The position numbers and the translations under genes are program-made. A stretch of DNA of 64,000 nt from Blepharisma stoltei (lineage: Eukaryota > Ciliophora > Heterotrichea > Heterotrichida > Blepharismidae): positions 280,501 through 344,500 of the forward strand of contig CAJZBQ010000052.1 of NCBI GenBank assembly GCA_914767885.1, written 5' to 3'. The notes beneath the pieces are model-generated. The model searched no databases. It had not been told where the DNA came from and worked only from the letters and a program-made list of their open reading frames with translations. Shown here piece by piece: positions 33,573 to 45,870 of this stretch (the first letter of the stretch is position 1; each line of letters opens with the position of its first letter).

Positions 33573-35878
33573 ATGGTAAAAGCACCATCCTTGGTTGAAC
33601 GATTTTCATATAGTCAAGCAAGAAACCAGTTAGCGTGTCATTTGATTGAAATGGTTTGATAGTATTGACATTCTCGATGGAATTAATTGAAAATTCTGAT
33701 ATCAAGACGAAGAAAAATTGTTAAGATTTCGACAAAATGTCTTATAAAAATATTTGACCAAATTTACTAATCAGATATAAGTTTTTCCTATAAAAAGCAA
33801 CCCCGTGGCAAATTCATGGCCAAATGGCGCTTTTCATGGGAAAAACTTATATTTCATACTATCAAAATGTTTCAAAGAAAACCGCTTCCTACTTGGCCAC
33901 AAATCTAACTATAGCCTAAGCAAAAAAAAGGAGTAGGCTTACCTATCTTTGATAGTAATGAATCGTAGAGATAAAATTTTGAAATCGCTTTACAGAATTT
34001 TAATGCGATTTCTAGCAATTGCTATATAAACTGCATACTTTAACTTTACTGCTAGGGAATAAAATATTTTACCAAAAAAATTTATCAAAAAATTTTGATG
34101 CACAACCTTAATAGAAAGAGGGGAGTAAGATATCAAAAGCGGGATCTAATAGCCCAAGTCCAGCTCGAGATCGAACGCCTTTAGATGAAAATGGCAGCCC
34201 AATTATTAAAGAGAAAAGAAAAACCATTATAAAAAAAAGTGAGAGCCCACCAAAAGATATAAAGCCAACCCCAAGGATGAAGCCAATGGACCGCTTTGTT
34301 CGAAACTTTTCAAAAAGTCTTTTGCAAACTGTTTCAATCATGGTTATAACCCTCAAAAATGAGCTACAAAAAGCTGAGCCACTTCTGGAAAATGTTGACC
34401 CCTATGAGATTGTCGCAAGAAGAAAAAAAATTACTCGAAAAATAAACAAAATCAGAAAAAAGACCCGAATTGAGCTAGAAAAACAAATTGTTTTAAAAGA
34501 TGAAGAAATAAATGAAACCCCTTTACCAGAAGAAAGAAAAACTGAAAATAAACTTGAAGATGTCAATGAAGAAGACAAAGAACAAGAGCAAGCTGAACTC
34601 ATCAAAGCAAAATCATATGCGCCAGAAAGATCTTCTACCTTTAAAGAACTGAATGACTCCAGAAAAGCATCTGAAGCCCCTCCAAGGTTAGAAAAAGAAA
34701 AATCAAACTTTGGGATATCAAACGCCTCCAAATATTTTTCTAAAGCTTTAATGTCAAAAGTCCAAGTTTCTCATTCTTCTACAAAAAACAGAATTGTTTC
34801 TGAATCAGAAACAGAAGAGTCAGGGACTGAGCAAGATGAGTCTGAAGGCAGCTTAGGAACTGATACAGCACGCTTAGAAATAGTGAGCTCGAAGCCACTA
34901 AATGTTGCATATGACCGTGCTCGAGCTAGTGTTAATTATGAGCTCCAAAATTTCAATTTAGTAAGCCAAATGGCTAAGCATATTTTAGCAGGCACAGAAG
35001 AACCTGCAAAGCCACAAATTTTAGCTCAGCCAGCAGTTTCTGAATTTTTTAAAAAATTAGTCCCAAACGACACAACACACAAATCAAGAGGGCCAATAAA
35101 AGCAGATCCAACAAATGCACCAGAAGAGGAAGAGTTTGATGAAGAGCCTATTGATCCCTATGCCAATACCCTAGATGTAGACGAAGAGCTTCTAAGTATG
35201 TTTACAGGGAAGACCACAAATATAAAAAAATTCGTGTTTACCCCACAAGTTCAATTTAAATTCCCACAGAAATTTGACGCAAATCAAGAAACTGATGTAA
35301 ACGATATCGAGCTGGCGAATTTTAATATAGACCAGGAAAACTTTGAAGCTTCTATGCTAAAGAAGAGGTTTTATGAGCTGTCGAAATTTTTACCGACTTA
35401 TGAAGCATATGCGAAAAAGCAAAATGGTGTATTATTTTCTAGTGAAATTGAAGAACAGCACCCTGATGAAGCGCAGTTGAAGAGAATTAGGGATTTTGAA
35501 AAGAAAAGAAAAAAAGAAAGGATGCTGAGGATGAGAGGGAAAAATAAGCCTGTTGAGCTTGGAGGAAAGCCTAAAAAAACTTTTACGAACTTAGATGATA
35601 ATGGGCAGCAGCACAAAAGAAAAAATGTAAAACATATTCCAAATCTTATCACAGATATTGATATCATAAAAAGTGGAGGCGCAAATGAAGTCGAAGATGA
35701 GCTGGACCGAGATGAGAGAATCTATTGCAGATTAAAAGGGAACTTTGAGCTAAATTCTTTAAAGCTTCCTCAAAAGCGCAGCTATAAAGGCTCAAAAAGT
35801 GTCAGAAGCTTAATAGCATTTTCCACCTTCCAATCAGATAGATCTTCAAAGCACTATAAAACTGGATTTATCTTATAA
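33573..35878 (+). CDS. Hypothetical acidic/basic protein, interrupted by a composite IES
   Basis: About 590 residues. The start MVKAPSLVERFSY (ATG 33573) lies 50 bp after the previous gene. An in-frame continuation is found after a block at 33611-34125: joining TA33611 to TA34126 gives FSY-KISKAGSNSPSP. Then RDRTP/SESPP motifs, a predicted helical KKITRKINKIRKK segment, an acidic linker and a C-terminal part with RDFEKKRKKERMLRMRGK. No domain recognised. Ends TAA 35876-35878. The exact left IES boundary is inferred from frame and TA phase only. Confidence 0.6.
33611..34125. mobile_element. Composite IES with an internal TTTGATAGTAT MITE
   Basis: Inferred 515-bp IES. The right boundary GGGGAGTAAG matches MITE right ends elsewhere, but no matching C-tract left end is seen. 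Inside, TTTGATAGTATTG (about 33655) and ATACTATCAAAA (about 33863) form an inverted pair like the element at 3.7 kb. A second inverted motif, ATAAGTTTTTCC (about 33777) with GGAAAAACTTAT (about 33840), lies within. It appears to be nested, decayed insertions. Confidence 0.5.
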
Positions 35879-35988
35879 TTAATATACAATTTAATAACTC
35901 AATTATTATACAATAACCAAATAATCCCTTTAACCCGATCTGCATACTTTTAATTCCATAATTCACACCTTTCAAATTTAATTTAATA

Positions 35989-37367
35989 TGAAAAGAGTAT
36001 CTGTAGTTGAAAGAGCCCTTGAAGACATCGGCTGGGGAAGCTACCAAAACACTCTTTTCTTTAACTGCTGCTGCGTAAACTTCATTTAGGGCTGGCTTGT
36101 AGCTACCATGTGGAACACTACAGTTGCAAATGTGATGGCTGAACTAAGCGATATCACAGTTTATGAGCATACAATCTTGGGCATCTCAACCAGCTTTGGC
36201 TCAGCTGTAGGCTCAATATTCTTTTCGGCGCTGAGTGACCGCTATGGAAGAGCTTATATTTTTAAGAAAATTATAATAGTTACCACAATTTCAGCCTTGC
36301 TTTTGATCTGCTCAATGAATTATGTAATGGTCTTAATCGCTGTCTTTTTTATTGGTCTGGGCACTGGCGGTGATATCATTTGTGCGCCAACTATGATTAT
36401 AGAGAGTGTCCCTCCTAGCAAGAAAGGAAGAATTGCCCTTATGAATATGGGATATTGCCTTGGACCTCTATTAACTCAATTGGTTTCCATTCTTTTGACG
36501 CTATACTGGGATGAATCAATCATGGAGAGGTGGAGAATTATGGCAATTATTATTTTTATCATTACTCTTATAGTCTTAGTCATCAGACAATTTATCCTTG
36601 AAAGCCCAATTTTCTTATACGGAAACAGGAACACAGAGTTTGTTTCAGTCATGGTCGGAATCGCCAAAGAAAACAAAAGGTTCAGCTTTGCTATCCGTGC
36701 CCCTCTACTTGTGTCAGAAAACGACGAAGAGCAATACAAAGTAGTCCCTCATCTGCCGTTTGGAAACATATTTAAATCTCCTTATACTCGAGCTACAATA
36801 TTCCTGACAATTTCAATCAGCCTTTTCAATTTTTGCTATAATGGAATCTTGCTTTTCTTGCCTAAGTTTTTGCAAGTTGATGATATGGGAGAAAGATACA
36901 TGGTTTTAGGAATTCAACAAGTCAGTGGGATTTGTGGATTAGTAGTTGCTATGTATATGGTTGATAGCAAACTTGGGAGAAGATGGACGCTAGCTTTAGG
37001 GTTCATTGTGTCTGGAATTCTCCTGCTGATTTTTATGCTTTCTACGAACTTCCAGTTTGTAAGGGCTATTTAGGTTGTTTTATTGGGAGCTGCATATTAT
37101 TTTGCAATGCTTATAGGGATTGCAGGGAAAAACCTAATTGGGCCTGAAAGTTATGGGCCGCAGGTTAGAGGAGCTGGGCTTGGATTTGTGTATACAGTTG
37201 CAAGAGTTGCAGCAGTTATTTCACCTGCAATTGCAGGGTATTTAATGGATATTTCTAACAACAACCATTTGCTACCGTTATCAGTTTATGCAGTAGCAAT
37301 GATTTTATGTGGAATAGCTGGCGCGTTTTTGAAAGATACAAAGCCAATTCTAAATAAAACAACCTAA
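35989..37367 (+). CDS. MFS transporter (SV2/organic-solute type), two 15-nt introns
   Basis: Twelve-TM major facilitator: TM1 follows the first intron (GWLVATMWNTTV), the A-motif SDRYGR sits in the TM2-3 loop, GLGTGGD in TM4, and the second half begins near TRATIFLTISISLF. A FESP-like RQFILESP follows TM6. Introns: 36075-36089 (GTAAACTTCATTTAG) and 37059-37073 (GTAAGGGCTATTTAG). Each otherwise ends in an in-frame TAG, and removing them joins CCC-GWL and NFQF-VVLLG. Substrate unknown; closest general type is SLC22/SV2. ATG 35989, TAA 37365-37367. Confidence 0.85.
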
Positions 37368-37500
37368 ATAAAGCTTAATCATAATTTTTATTTTGAATTA
37401 ATATGGCTGATATTGGTGATGAGATTACTTCAGTAATTGAGCTAATTATTAACTTTAATGGAATATAAATTATAATTATAAAAGATTGGCTTATTGCCGT

Positions 37501-40500
37501 CTACGCATTGAACTTAGGAACCAATGATGGCAAAATTTGTGCACTTTTCATAATTTTTAACTCTTTACACAAAAATGGCAAATAATATAGCAGAAATAGA
37601 AGAGCAAGACCAATGGAAAACGCAATAGTTCAATATATGATTGTATTCAATCTAGCAGTTATTCTATCTTTTGAGTCTCGATCTGCAAGGTTGTAATCCG
37701 TAGCCATTCCAGACTGTAAATTTGTTAAATTCAAAAAAAATGTATATAAATCGGAATTTCCTTTCTTTCCTGGAGAGCTTATATAATATGAATCAAAAAG
37801 TATAAGATTAGCTGCAGGAATATTCCCAAAGTATTCAAGCCGATCTATTGTATCATAATGCTCAAAAAGCCTTGACTTTAATTCCCCTGACAAAGTATTA
37901 AAAATCTCTGTTTCCCATAGATTTTTATATTTTGCTTTATATTCACCTATTAAATTCAAATATTCTTTTTTCGGGTTCGGAATATCATAATAGTCAGGAA
38001 AAAAGATCTGCATTATGCTTCCACTGCTTTCTCTAGCGTAATATCCAACCTTAGCTAGCATTGCTCTTCTAACAATAAAATTCTCCAAAATTTTGGGTCT
38101 TTCTTTTAGCGAGGTTTGACATTTATCGTATAAATAAAATTCAGTTAAGAAATAATAAGTTAAGCAGACAACTACAAAAAAGCAAAGCCTCCGCCCAAAT
38201 ATTAATATAGCCCATTCCCGGCTATAGATCGGGCTATGCCCGATCTTTGCCGGGAAACTCGGGGGGTTGTCTGTGTCACTTCGAGGTGACGATTCAACTC
38301 CCCGAGCTGGCAAATCACTATATGGTGGCTATTTGCCAACTCGGGAGTTGACTCGTCACCCAAAATTGACGCAGACAACTCCTCGAGTGTCCCGGCAAAG
38401 ATTGGGCATAGCCGGATCTATAGCCATAGCCGGGAGCGGGCTATACAATTTTGGTATCTACATCAAAAGTTTTGGAGTCTTTAAGTTTTATAAATTTTTT
38501 AGATTCCTCACTCCCCCTCCGTGAGCGAGAAAAAAAAATTTCCTCCCTCTCACAAAAGGGAATAATTATTTTTAGAGATTAAAAAATTTGCAAAATTGGA
38601 ATATAAAAATTTATGTTTAAAATGCAGACAGCTTAAAATTATCAGAATTATCTAGCGATTTCATTATAATAATATTTATCACTTATTATTTTTTTAAAAT
38701 AATTTTTGCTCTTTATTGAAGTGTGGCTTTTCCCGATTTTTCCAATGATTTTGCTTGCTTACAGGGAGAAGCCAGTCATTTCTGCACCATGAACTTGCAG
38801 CAGTCTATCTATTACCGCTTGTTTAAGCTGTATATAAGCAATATGAATAGACTTTTTTACTTGTCTTCAAAAGAGATCATATTTGCGCTTCACAAGATAT
38901 GTAAAGAATATTAATATCACAACACACATGGCAAGCACAATAATTCCACATATTAAAAAGTATTGTATACTTTCTCCTGAAACCACAATTCTATTTCTTT
39001 CACATTCTACTAGCTGTTCTAGAGCATGATTTAAATAATCATATGTAAAAGTCAGACTGTTTAATCACAGAAATCTATAGTCCAGCATATTATAATTTGT
39101 GGATTCAGTCAATGTATCAATCATTCTGTACCCCTAAATAGCTCGTACATGTTTTTTAAATAAATCCAGAGTTCGCATAAGGTCATGCTTTTGCAATACA
39201 GGGAGATCATCAAATCGCCACACAGGGATAATCTGCTTTGTCACAATCCATGAAGCGTCACAATAGGTCCAAGTGTTGAGATCTTGCATCAAAGTGTCTT
39301 GCATTGAGTCAAGTCCATTGATTGTGTTATTTAAATTGATAATGTCTGCTGTTAAGTTATAAGAGCCTGGTACAGCGATTTCTACAAATAAATTCCTCAT
39401 AAGATCAGGGAGTCCTCCCACCAAGTACATCATATTACTGAGATGAGTAAAAACTTTCATAGTATTTGTGTTTGAGGCGAACTTATACCTGCTTGCCAAG
39501 AATAGCCCACTAAGGAGCATTTTTTGGTTCGCCATCCTTAAATTTGGTTAGCCAGAAAATAAGGCATGCTAACGAATTTGGTAAACCAACTATTTGTTTC
39601 GGCCAACCAAAAAATGCTTCTTAGTGAGCTATCTTGGTATATAAGTATATAAATAAGTGCTAGAATCCCAGCATTTAAAGCAATCATAACTAAAGTCTGT
39701 ATAAGGATTACAGAAATTAATAGAACATATATATACACTTTAATTGACCTTTCTGTTTTCTGTAGATGATCTATGGCCAATCCTAAATTAGTTTTACGGT
39801 TTATGCCAATTGCTTGGCTATTACTTTGTACAACAGAAAGCGATTTTATATCAGCTTCTTCCTCTTCTTCTTCGTCACTTTTTTCTTTTGAAGCTAGCAG
39901 AAGTTGTGCGTCCTCACGGAATTTCTCAATAGAAGCAATATAATTTGTGGCAAATCTTGTTCTTATTCTTTCAAAATTTACACTAGAAATGGTTGATTCG
40001 TCGTTAATCATTTCTGCTTTCCATTTAACATTGGCAGTTCCTCCAAAATACTCAACTTGTTCTTCAGCTTGTCCTTCTCTCCATTTTTTTATTTCTTTTT
40101 TATCATTGATTACTAGCAGCAAATGAATTGTAGTACTTTTTACTTTTTTTATTGAGTGGATTATTCCTAATAACTTTCCTCGGAATTTCAAAAATTGTGG
40201 TTCAAATGGAGGTATGTTAATGCTAATAAGATTACTCTTTTACAGAGTCTTGCGGTTTAGCTTGGATTGATAGCTCTGAATAACGGTAGGTAAGACCGGC
40301 CTAATCGTTAAAGTTTCTATATCCCTAAGTCCCTTGGACCTCTCTAGCCACACCAGCCTCAGTTTTTGGAACGCTTCTCTTGACGCCAAAACCCTCAGGA
40401 AGGTGTAAACTTCTCTCACTGAGTTCGGCTTTAGGACCATGGCTCTACCTATAACTTTCATTTTAAATTGTGTTGAAATGGAGGCATATCTTTAACAACA

Positions 40501-42347
40501 AGACTTGGGAAATACTTCATTATATTAGACCCTCTTAAGTTTTGCTCTTCTATAGATAATACATGAGGAATTAGCGCTGAAAAACTGTAAATATCTCCTT
40601 CTTCAGAAACTAAAATTATTTGCCTTAGTTTATTACCAGGCCGAAGAGTTGCGATTATGTAAGGATTAGAATTAAAATTTGTAAACTTGAAAAGAATATT
40701 GCATTCAAAGAGATGGCCTTCTTGGTCTTGGAGAAAAAAATCTTTAGGCTTATCTAATATAGTGTTTGTGCAGTTCATATAAAGTTTTCTCATATTTTCA
40801 TTATGGTCATTGCAATAAGGCTTTGGGATAAAACTCGAAAAATTTATCCCTATTGCATCAGACTTTTGGGTTTTCAAATTTTGTGCTGCTTTTGAGTTAA
40901 TATAAGAAATGACTCCAAACGAGTCAAAACTTGCTGAAATTAATATGATTGATAGAGTTTCATCATAATCCTCTAGCTTTTTTTGGTAGCCAATCATCAT
41001 ATCTAAAGATCCAATTTTCACTTTTTTCTTCAACACAATTTCCCCTCCTTCATAGTCACCTAAAATATTTTCTAAAAAAGTCCCATATAAATCAAAAACA
41101 TCAGAACGTTTATTTTTGGAAGCCAAGGACTCATATGAAGATTTCAACGTTTTTGTGAGGTCATTCACTTTTATGAACATGTTTGTTAATTTTGATATTC
41201 TAGGAGATCGAGAAGCAATCTCATTTCATAGGTCTAAAAGGATATAGCACATTTCTTCGTCTTTATCTTTGGTACTTTCAAGGCTAGATAAATAGTCGAG
41301 ATACTCAACTTCAGGGAGATCAGATTTTTTTTTGTCTAATTTTTGGTAAATTTTGTCTTCTTGAATATCTCCTTCTAGGCACGGCTTTGTAAAAGCAGAT
41401 TTTGTGAGCTTAACTCGAGCCAATCTTGGATCTTTCAATATAAATAAACAGTAATTAGCTTCTCATATTGATAATAATTTATTTTTTCTGAATGACCTTG
41501 GCTTATAGCACTCAGAAAATAAATTTAGAACTTTATCCTTATTTTCTGTGTTTTCAGAAACAAGCAAATGCCTAATGGACTGTTCAAACTCCATTTGAGA
41601 GAGAAAAAAAAATTTCCTTGGTGATAATAAATCACATCTCCTATAAAGTTTCATAGAAATGGCAGCCATCGCTAATGGAGTGATAACAATAGATAGTATT
41701 GATACTACAAGTGAATTATCCATTGCATAGCCTAATAAGAAAACTATGAGGACTATACTTTTGCATGAGATTCTGCATATTTTAATTATATTCTCGTATG
41801 AACTATAATAAGGGACTGCATTTATCCATCTATAGCAAATAGCTATTGTTATGAAAAGAAATATCAACTGATAGTAAATTACATACTGCTCATCAAGAAA
41901 AACGTAAAACAAGACTTGGATAGTAGAAAGAGTAATTAAAGTCAAATCCAGATTTGAATTTGGCTTTGCCATAATATTTTTTCCTACAACAGAATGACGA
42001 ATATCAGTTCCAAATAGCTCAACAAGGTAAGCTAAAATAATCAAGAGAACTAACGTTAGAAAGCTGAATATAGACCCAGCTACTCCGAGATCAAGCTTAT
42101 GCAGATCATAGTTTTCATATTCTTGAACTTTTGAGGCATTAAAAGTTGAGTATTTAAAGACAACACAGCAAAGAATTTGTATTGGAATGCAGCCTAAATT
42201 AGTTATTCCTATCACTCCTTTACGAACTATTACATTTAAAAAGCCTAATGACTTCTTGCTGTGTCAGTAAATAATGCTAGTTAATACTATAAATATCACA
42301 CAAGATCCCACAATTGAGGATGCACCAATAAAGCAATATTCAATCAT
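37501..42347 (-). CDS. Large multi-TM PAS-domain protein (ciliate TmcB-like)
   Basis: Over 1200 residues after editing. Start MIEYCFIGASS (ATG 42347), about ten N-terminal TM helices, a cytosolic region, then a PAS-like domain (about 40900: SFDSFGVISYINSKAAQNLK, GINFSSFIPKP), then widely spaced TM helices. This matches the TmcB/tiny-macrocysts layout common in ciliates. A 15-nt intron at 39134-39148 joins FKKH-GYRMIDT. IESs: a retroposon near 40213-40486, palindromes at 39485-39637 and 38206-38443, and a decayed MITE at about 38508-38717 (junction unclear). It ends at TAG 37501-37503 after a last TM. Many TGA are Trp. The joining of the 38.7-kb and 38.2-kb parts is inferred. Confidence 0.65.
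38206..38443. repeat. Palindromic GC-rich foldback IES
   Basis: 238 bp with TATAGCCC...GGGCTATA ends and near-palindromic arms: CCCGGCTATAG..GGGCTATGCCCGATCTTTGCCGGGA on the left and its complement on the right. The centre holds a second inverted pair (ACTCCCCGAG.. / ..CTCGGGAGT). Removing it at TA joins the minus-strand frame as VDTKI-VLIFGRR. Far more GC-rich than its surroundings; no ORF. Confidence 0.75.
38508..38717. mobile_element. Decayed Pogo-type MITE with TCA flank
   Basis: Left end TCACTCCCCCTCCGTGAGCGAG is well kept; the body retains family words (TTTAAAATGCAGAC-like, ATTATCAG, TATCACTTATTA). The right arm is reduced to TTTTTGCTC, so the right boundary is approximate. It lies inside the TmcB-like gene. 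The left flank is TCA and not TTA. Confidence 0.6.
39485..39637. repeat. Short palindromic IES
   Basis: 153 bp between TA39485 and TA39638. Arms CCAAGAATAGCCCACTAAGG and its near-complement (CTTAGTGAGCTATCTTGG) with GCATTTTTTGGTT cores. Excision joins LALIYILIY-KFASNTNTM in the TmcB-like gene. No ORF. Confidence 0.8.
40192..40464. mobile_element. SINE-like retroposon IES with imperfect 20-bp duplication
   Basis: About 272 bp between AAATTGTGGTTCAAATGGAG (40192-) and AAATTGTGTTGAAATGGAGG (40465-40484), which differ by one substitution and one indel. A removed length of 272, or 269 by a TA pair, restores KDMPPFEPQF or KDNIPPFEPQF in the host. GC-rich interior, no ORF. Confidence 0.7.
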
Positions 42348-43951
42348 ACCAAAATAGTCACAAAATGCATCTATCCTTACATAACGTATTCTTTATAATT
42401 TTTTTCCAGGCGATTTTGGCTTATTAAGTCTATTTTTAGCATAAAAATTACAAGTTATCTCATGTCAAAAATTATTTAAAAAATCAAAGACTTTTTAAAA
42501 AAAAATCCTTCTGGGATTAAAATTTTTCATAGCGTAGCTCATGAGCTTCAGTTGGTGATAGGCATGGTTGGGTATCAAAAAATTGATATCATTTGCATTG
42601 TAACCACAGAATTGAGTACTATTTCAGATATCATTTGGCCTTTTAAATTTAATCTGGAGGAGTATTTTCGTCCGAATGATTTTGAAAAAAAAGTAATTAA
42701 TTGTGTCTTTATATCATATAGGCAAGCAAATTTCTCTGCTATCTCAGTTTTTTTGTGGCTTTTTAGTAAAGAGATTTGGTTTCGAGACATCTTTATGATT
42801 ATTAAAGTTTTACATATATATATATGCAGATGAATTAAGAAATAATAGAAAATCCCACGTTTATGGGTTTAAATAATAAATAGTCCAAGATATTATATAA
42901 TGCAAGTATATATATCAGCATCAACCTTAGTCAGTGCAGTAGAATCGCTTCCCTTTATCTTAGTGGTAATTATTGAAATTAAATCTTATTAAATTAGTGC
43001 GTTGCTTGAAATTGGCTGAACTTTATCCAGGTATTCATTCATTAAAGACCTACAGCCTTGGAATTAACGCAAATTTTACAAGAGAAGACCCCTGCAGGCA
43101 TATTTCAGCCACAAATCATCTACATAACGCAACTAGCTTGCTTGCCAGACTTGTTTGCCTCCATTCTATTGTTGCTTCTCATGAATGAGGGCTTGCTCTT
43201 GCTGCCTGTGCGCCACAGATACTGGGTCTCCAAAGCGTAAGTCAACGGGGTTCAGCTTCCAGAAATTTTTAAATATCGAATTTTCTGTCCACCTGCCGGA
43301 CAAATGGAAACTAGTAGCCAACATCTGATTCTGTGTCGGAAATAGTCCCGATTTATCAAGAGGAGCCTTACTAGTACTTATGGGCTTCCCTCTTTCCAGC
43401 ATCTTCTTTTCATCTTCTCACGAGTATATTTTAGTAGGGATCATACTTCTTTTCAGCAGCAATAGCCGATTTTTCCCCTTTCATCTCTATACCAGGAGAA
43501 AAAATCTCATCTTTCGGATATTATACCCTGTTGTGTGGGAAAGCCTCTGCACAAATACATTAAGGATGTAATATTTATGCACCACAATATATCATTATAC
43601 CCTAGTAGATTACCTACCAGAAAAATAGGCCTTGTACAGTCTAAGTTTGATTAGGCATCCTAAAACCATAAACAGAGATTTTCATTTTTCAAAACAGCTG
43701 GCAAGCACAAATTAATTTTGAAAATTAAAATTTCTGGAAATAAATTATGGGCGTTCCTACAGGTGTTAAGAAAATTGTGCCAAGAGATCATATGGCCAAC
43801 TTTACCATATTAATGTATATACTATTATTGAAATAAACTTCATTTTAAGAATCATTATCTTGCAATCATCACTTTTAAGGCTTATTAATTAAAAAGATGA
43901 ATTTTAATAAAATGTAAAATTTATTTTTAATTTTAATTTTATGGAAATGAG
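42348..43951. other. Repeat-rich region without a confident gene
   Basis: Overlapping ORFs at 42552-42833 (+) and 42575-42790 (-) show no homology or coding bias that I can defend. From about 43010 to 43580 the DNA is GC-richer and resembles retroposon sequence (CCACCTGCCGGACAAATGG, TACCAGGAGAAAAAATCTC), but no target duplication was identified. The rest is AT-rich. Confidence 0.45.
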
Positions 43952-44202
43952 TAATCAGCCCCCCTTTTTCAAACCGGGCAAAAAATCTCCTGCTCCAAAT
44001 GAAAGTAGAGCTATAAAAATATTAAAAAATGTTTCTCTATATAATTTTTTTTAATATAAATTGAGAGCAATAATTTGAATATTTATTTGGACATAATTAA
44101 AAAAAATAAACTATTCACTTTGAAAAAAAAAAATTTCCCTATTTAAAGGGGGTAAAAAGTACCCGAAAATGCATGTTTTGTTCCAATTTAAAGTGGGGAG
44201 AG
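43952..44202. mobile_element. Decayed MITE related to the TTTAAATTGGAACAAAA family
   Basis: The right end TTTTGTTCCAATTTAAAGTGGGGAGAGTA matches the 57.5-58.3 kb family; the left end AGCCCCCCTTTTTCAAACCGGGC is diverged. Starts after TAATCA and ends before TA44203. AT-rich interior with runs of A and T. Intergenic. Confidence 0.6.
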
Positions 44203-44204
44203 TA

Positions 44205-45465
44205 AGCAGCTAAATACATTCAGAAAAACCATTTTAATTATATTTTGTTGTATAATATCAATAGTTTTTAAGAATAATTTTGAAATTTTTCTTAAGTATA
44301 CTTCTACATAGTTTTAAAACATTCAAAAGCACTTTTTTTTCTTAGTTTTTTATATCATTCCCATTTTAAGTAAAATCATTCATGGCCATATCCCTAAAAT
44401 CAATTTCCCAGTTTATAGCAATAGGATATTGTGATTTTTTATCTTTCATTTTTGCTAGGATTAATTTTTTTATTTAGGAGCCATAACTAAAGATAATGAT
44501 GAGCATAAAATAATAAGTATTCAGCTATTTAAAAATATCACGGAAACTTATTAACAAAAATTAAAATTTAGTCCATCATAGCGATGGAGACTATTATTCA
44601 CGCGGCAAGTTGAAATCAGAAAAGTTTTAATAATCATATTTTTAAAATAATATAAATTGTAATTATCTAGATATTGCACAATGAGTTGATTAGAAATTAT
44701 TATGCTGGGCTGAAGTTAATTTGAAAATTTATAGCATTTACATGCTAATTATTGCTCTTACAAGATTAATGAGTAGCATCAAACTACTTTTTTGCATATT
44801 CTGCAAAATTAGGCCACAACAAAAAATTCTCGCTTGTGGAGTCTGATATCTGTTAATCAATATTTAAAATTTTATTCAATACATAGGGTTCGGACTCACT
44901 CGTTGCAAAATATTCAAAGAAGAATATTTGAAAAATTTTCTATCTAAATCAATACTGAATGAATTAAGAATTTCCAAACTTATAATTTATATTAAATAAT
45001 TATGATGAATATATCAGAGCAAATAATTTTATGGATTTTAAAATCCAGGGTCTTATTTTTCAATAGAAATTCATATTAATGTGAGAAAACTACTAAAGAT
45101 TAATAAATTTCCTTACCCCCTATGTGAGCAGACAAAAAAATTCTTATCTCTCACTTTGGGATTATTTTTTTAAAAAAATTTACAGATAGTAAATTCTTTT
45201 CTAAAAAAACCCAATTCGCAAAAAATGGAAAGCAAATATTAATTTAATTTGCAAAATATATGTTTTAAAATGTAAATTAGTTTAAAATAAACAGAATTAG
45301 CTAAAGATTTCATGATACTAATTATCACTTATATATCAAAATATTTTTTCATAAAAATTGTTGTTTACTCATGGAGGGGTTGGAGTTAGTAAGGAATTTA
45401 TTTAGCTTTCTTTATTCTTGTTTGTTCTCCAGCATCTAAGATTAAAATTAACTTGTGTTTTTTTT
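44205..45465. other. Gene-free AT-rich region with one decayed MITE
   Basis: About 1.2 kb with no ORF of coding quality. Contains the decayed MITE at 45114-45389; otherwise nothing recognised. Confidence 0.5.
45114..45389. mobile_element. Decayed Pogo-type MITE (minus-like orientation)
   Basis: Left end CCCCCTATGTGAGCAGACAAAAA with TCTCTCACTTTGGG shortly inside; right end GTTGTTTACTCATGGAGGGGT then GGAGTTAGTA. The internal order of family words is reversed relative to the copies at 25.6 and 60.7 kb, so it lies in the opposite orientation. Diverged, intergenic. Confidence 0.65.
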
Positions 45466-45860
45466 ATAGTCCCCACTTCCTAAGTATCATGAGTTCCCAT
45501 GGTTAGCTTGAGCATGGACCAAAGCCCCGGTTTCTCGGGAAAGGCATTTCCCTCCATGGCATGAGTCATAAAGCCTCAATTTCCAACTCAAGGAACCGAA
45601 ATTACCCAATCCTACTTAGCTTAGATCAGGCTGCCCCTGTCACGGAACTCTTTTCAAATGGAGAGACTTAGCCCTTAGTCTTTTTCTAGCCTGTCTTTCC
45701 TTTTTACCCTTGTTTGCCGCCAAAGGAAAGCTTAAATACTAGCACAATTCGGGACAGCTTAAGGAGCAGCCTAGGCAGGTAAGCTGACATGCCTCAATCG
45801 GACACCAAAACTGGGCATGGGCGCTGCATGCCAAAAAAAGATGCAAAAAACTTCTGCTCA
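45466..45860. mobile_element. SINE-like retroposon (TATAGTCCCCACTTCC start)
   Basis: About 395 bp of GC-rich DNA starting TATAGTCCCCACTTCCTAAG, the same start as the element at 46.63 kb. Contains CCTTGTTTGCCGCCAAAGG and other repeat-like words. No ORF; target duplication not identified. Its end lies close to the stop codon of the next minus-strand gene. Confidence 0.55.
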
Positions 45861-45870
45861 ATCCAGGCCA

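Noticed and set aside
42552-42833. Opposed ORFs at 42552-42833 (+) and 42575-42790 (-)
   Set aside because: Neither shows homology, and reading the minus one through requires many TGA in a row.
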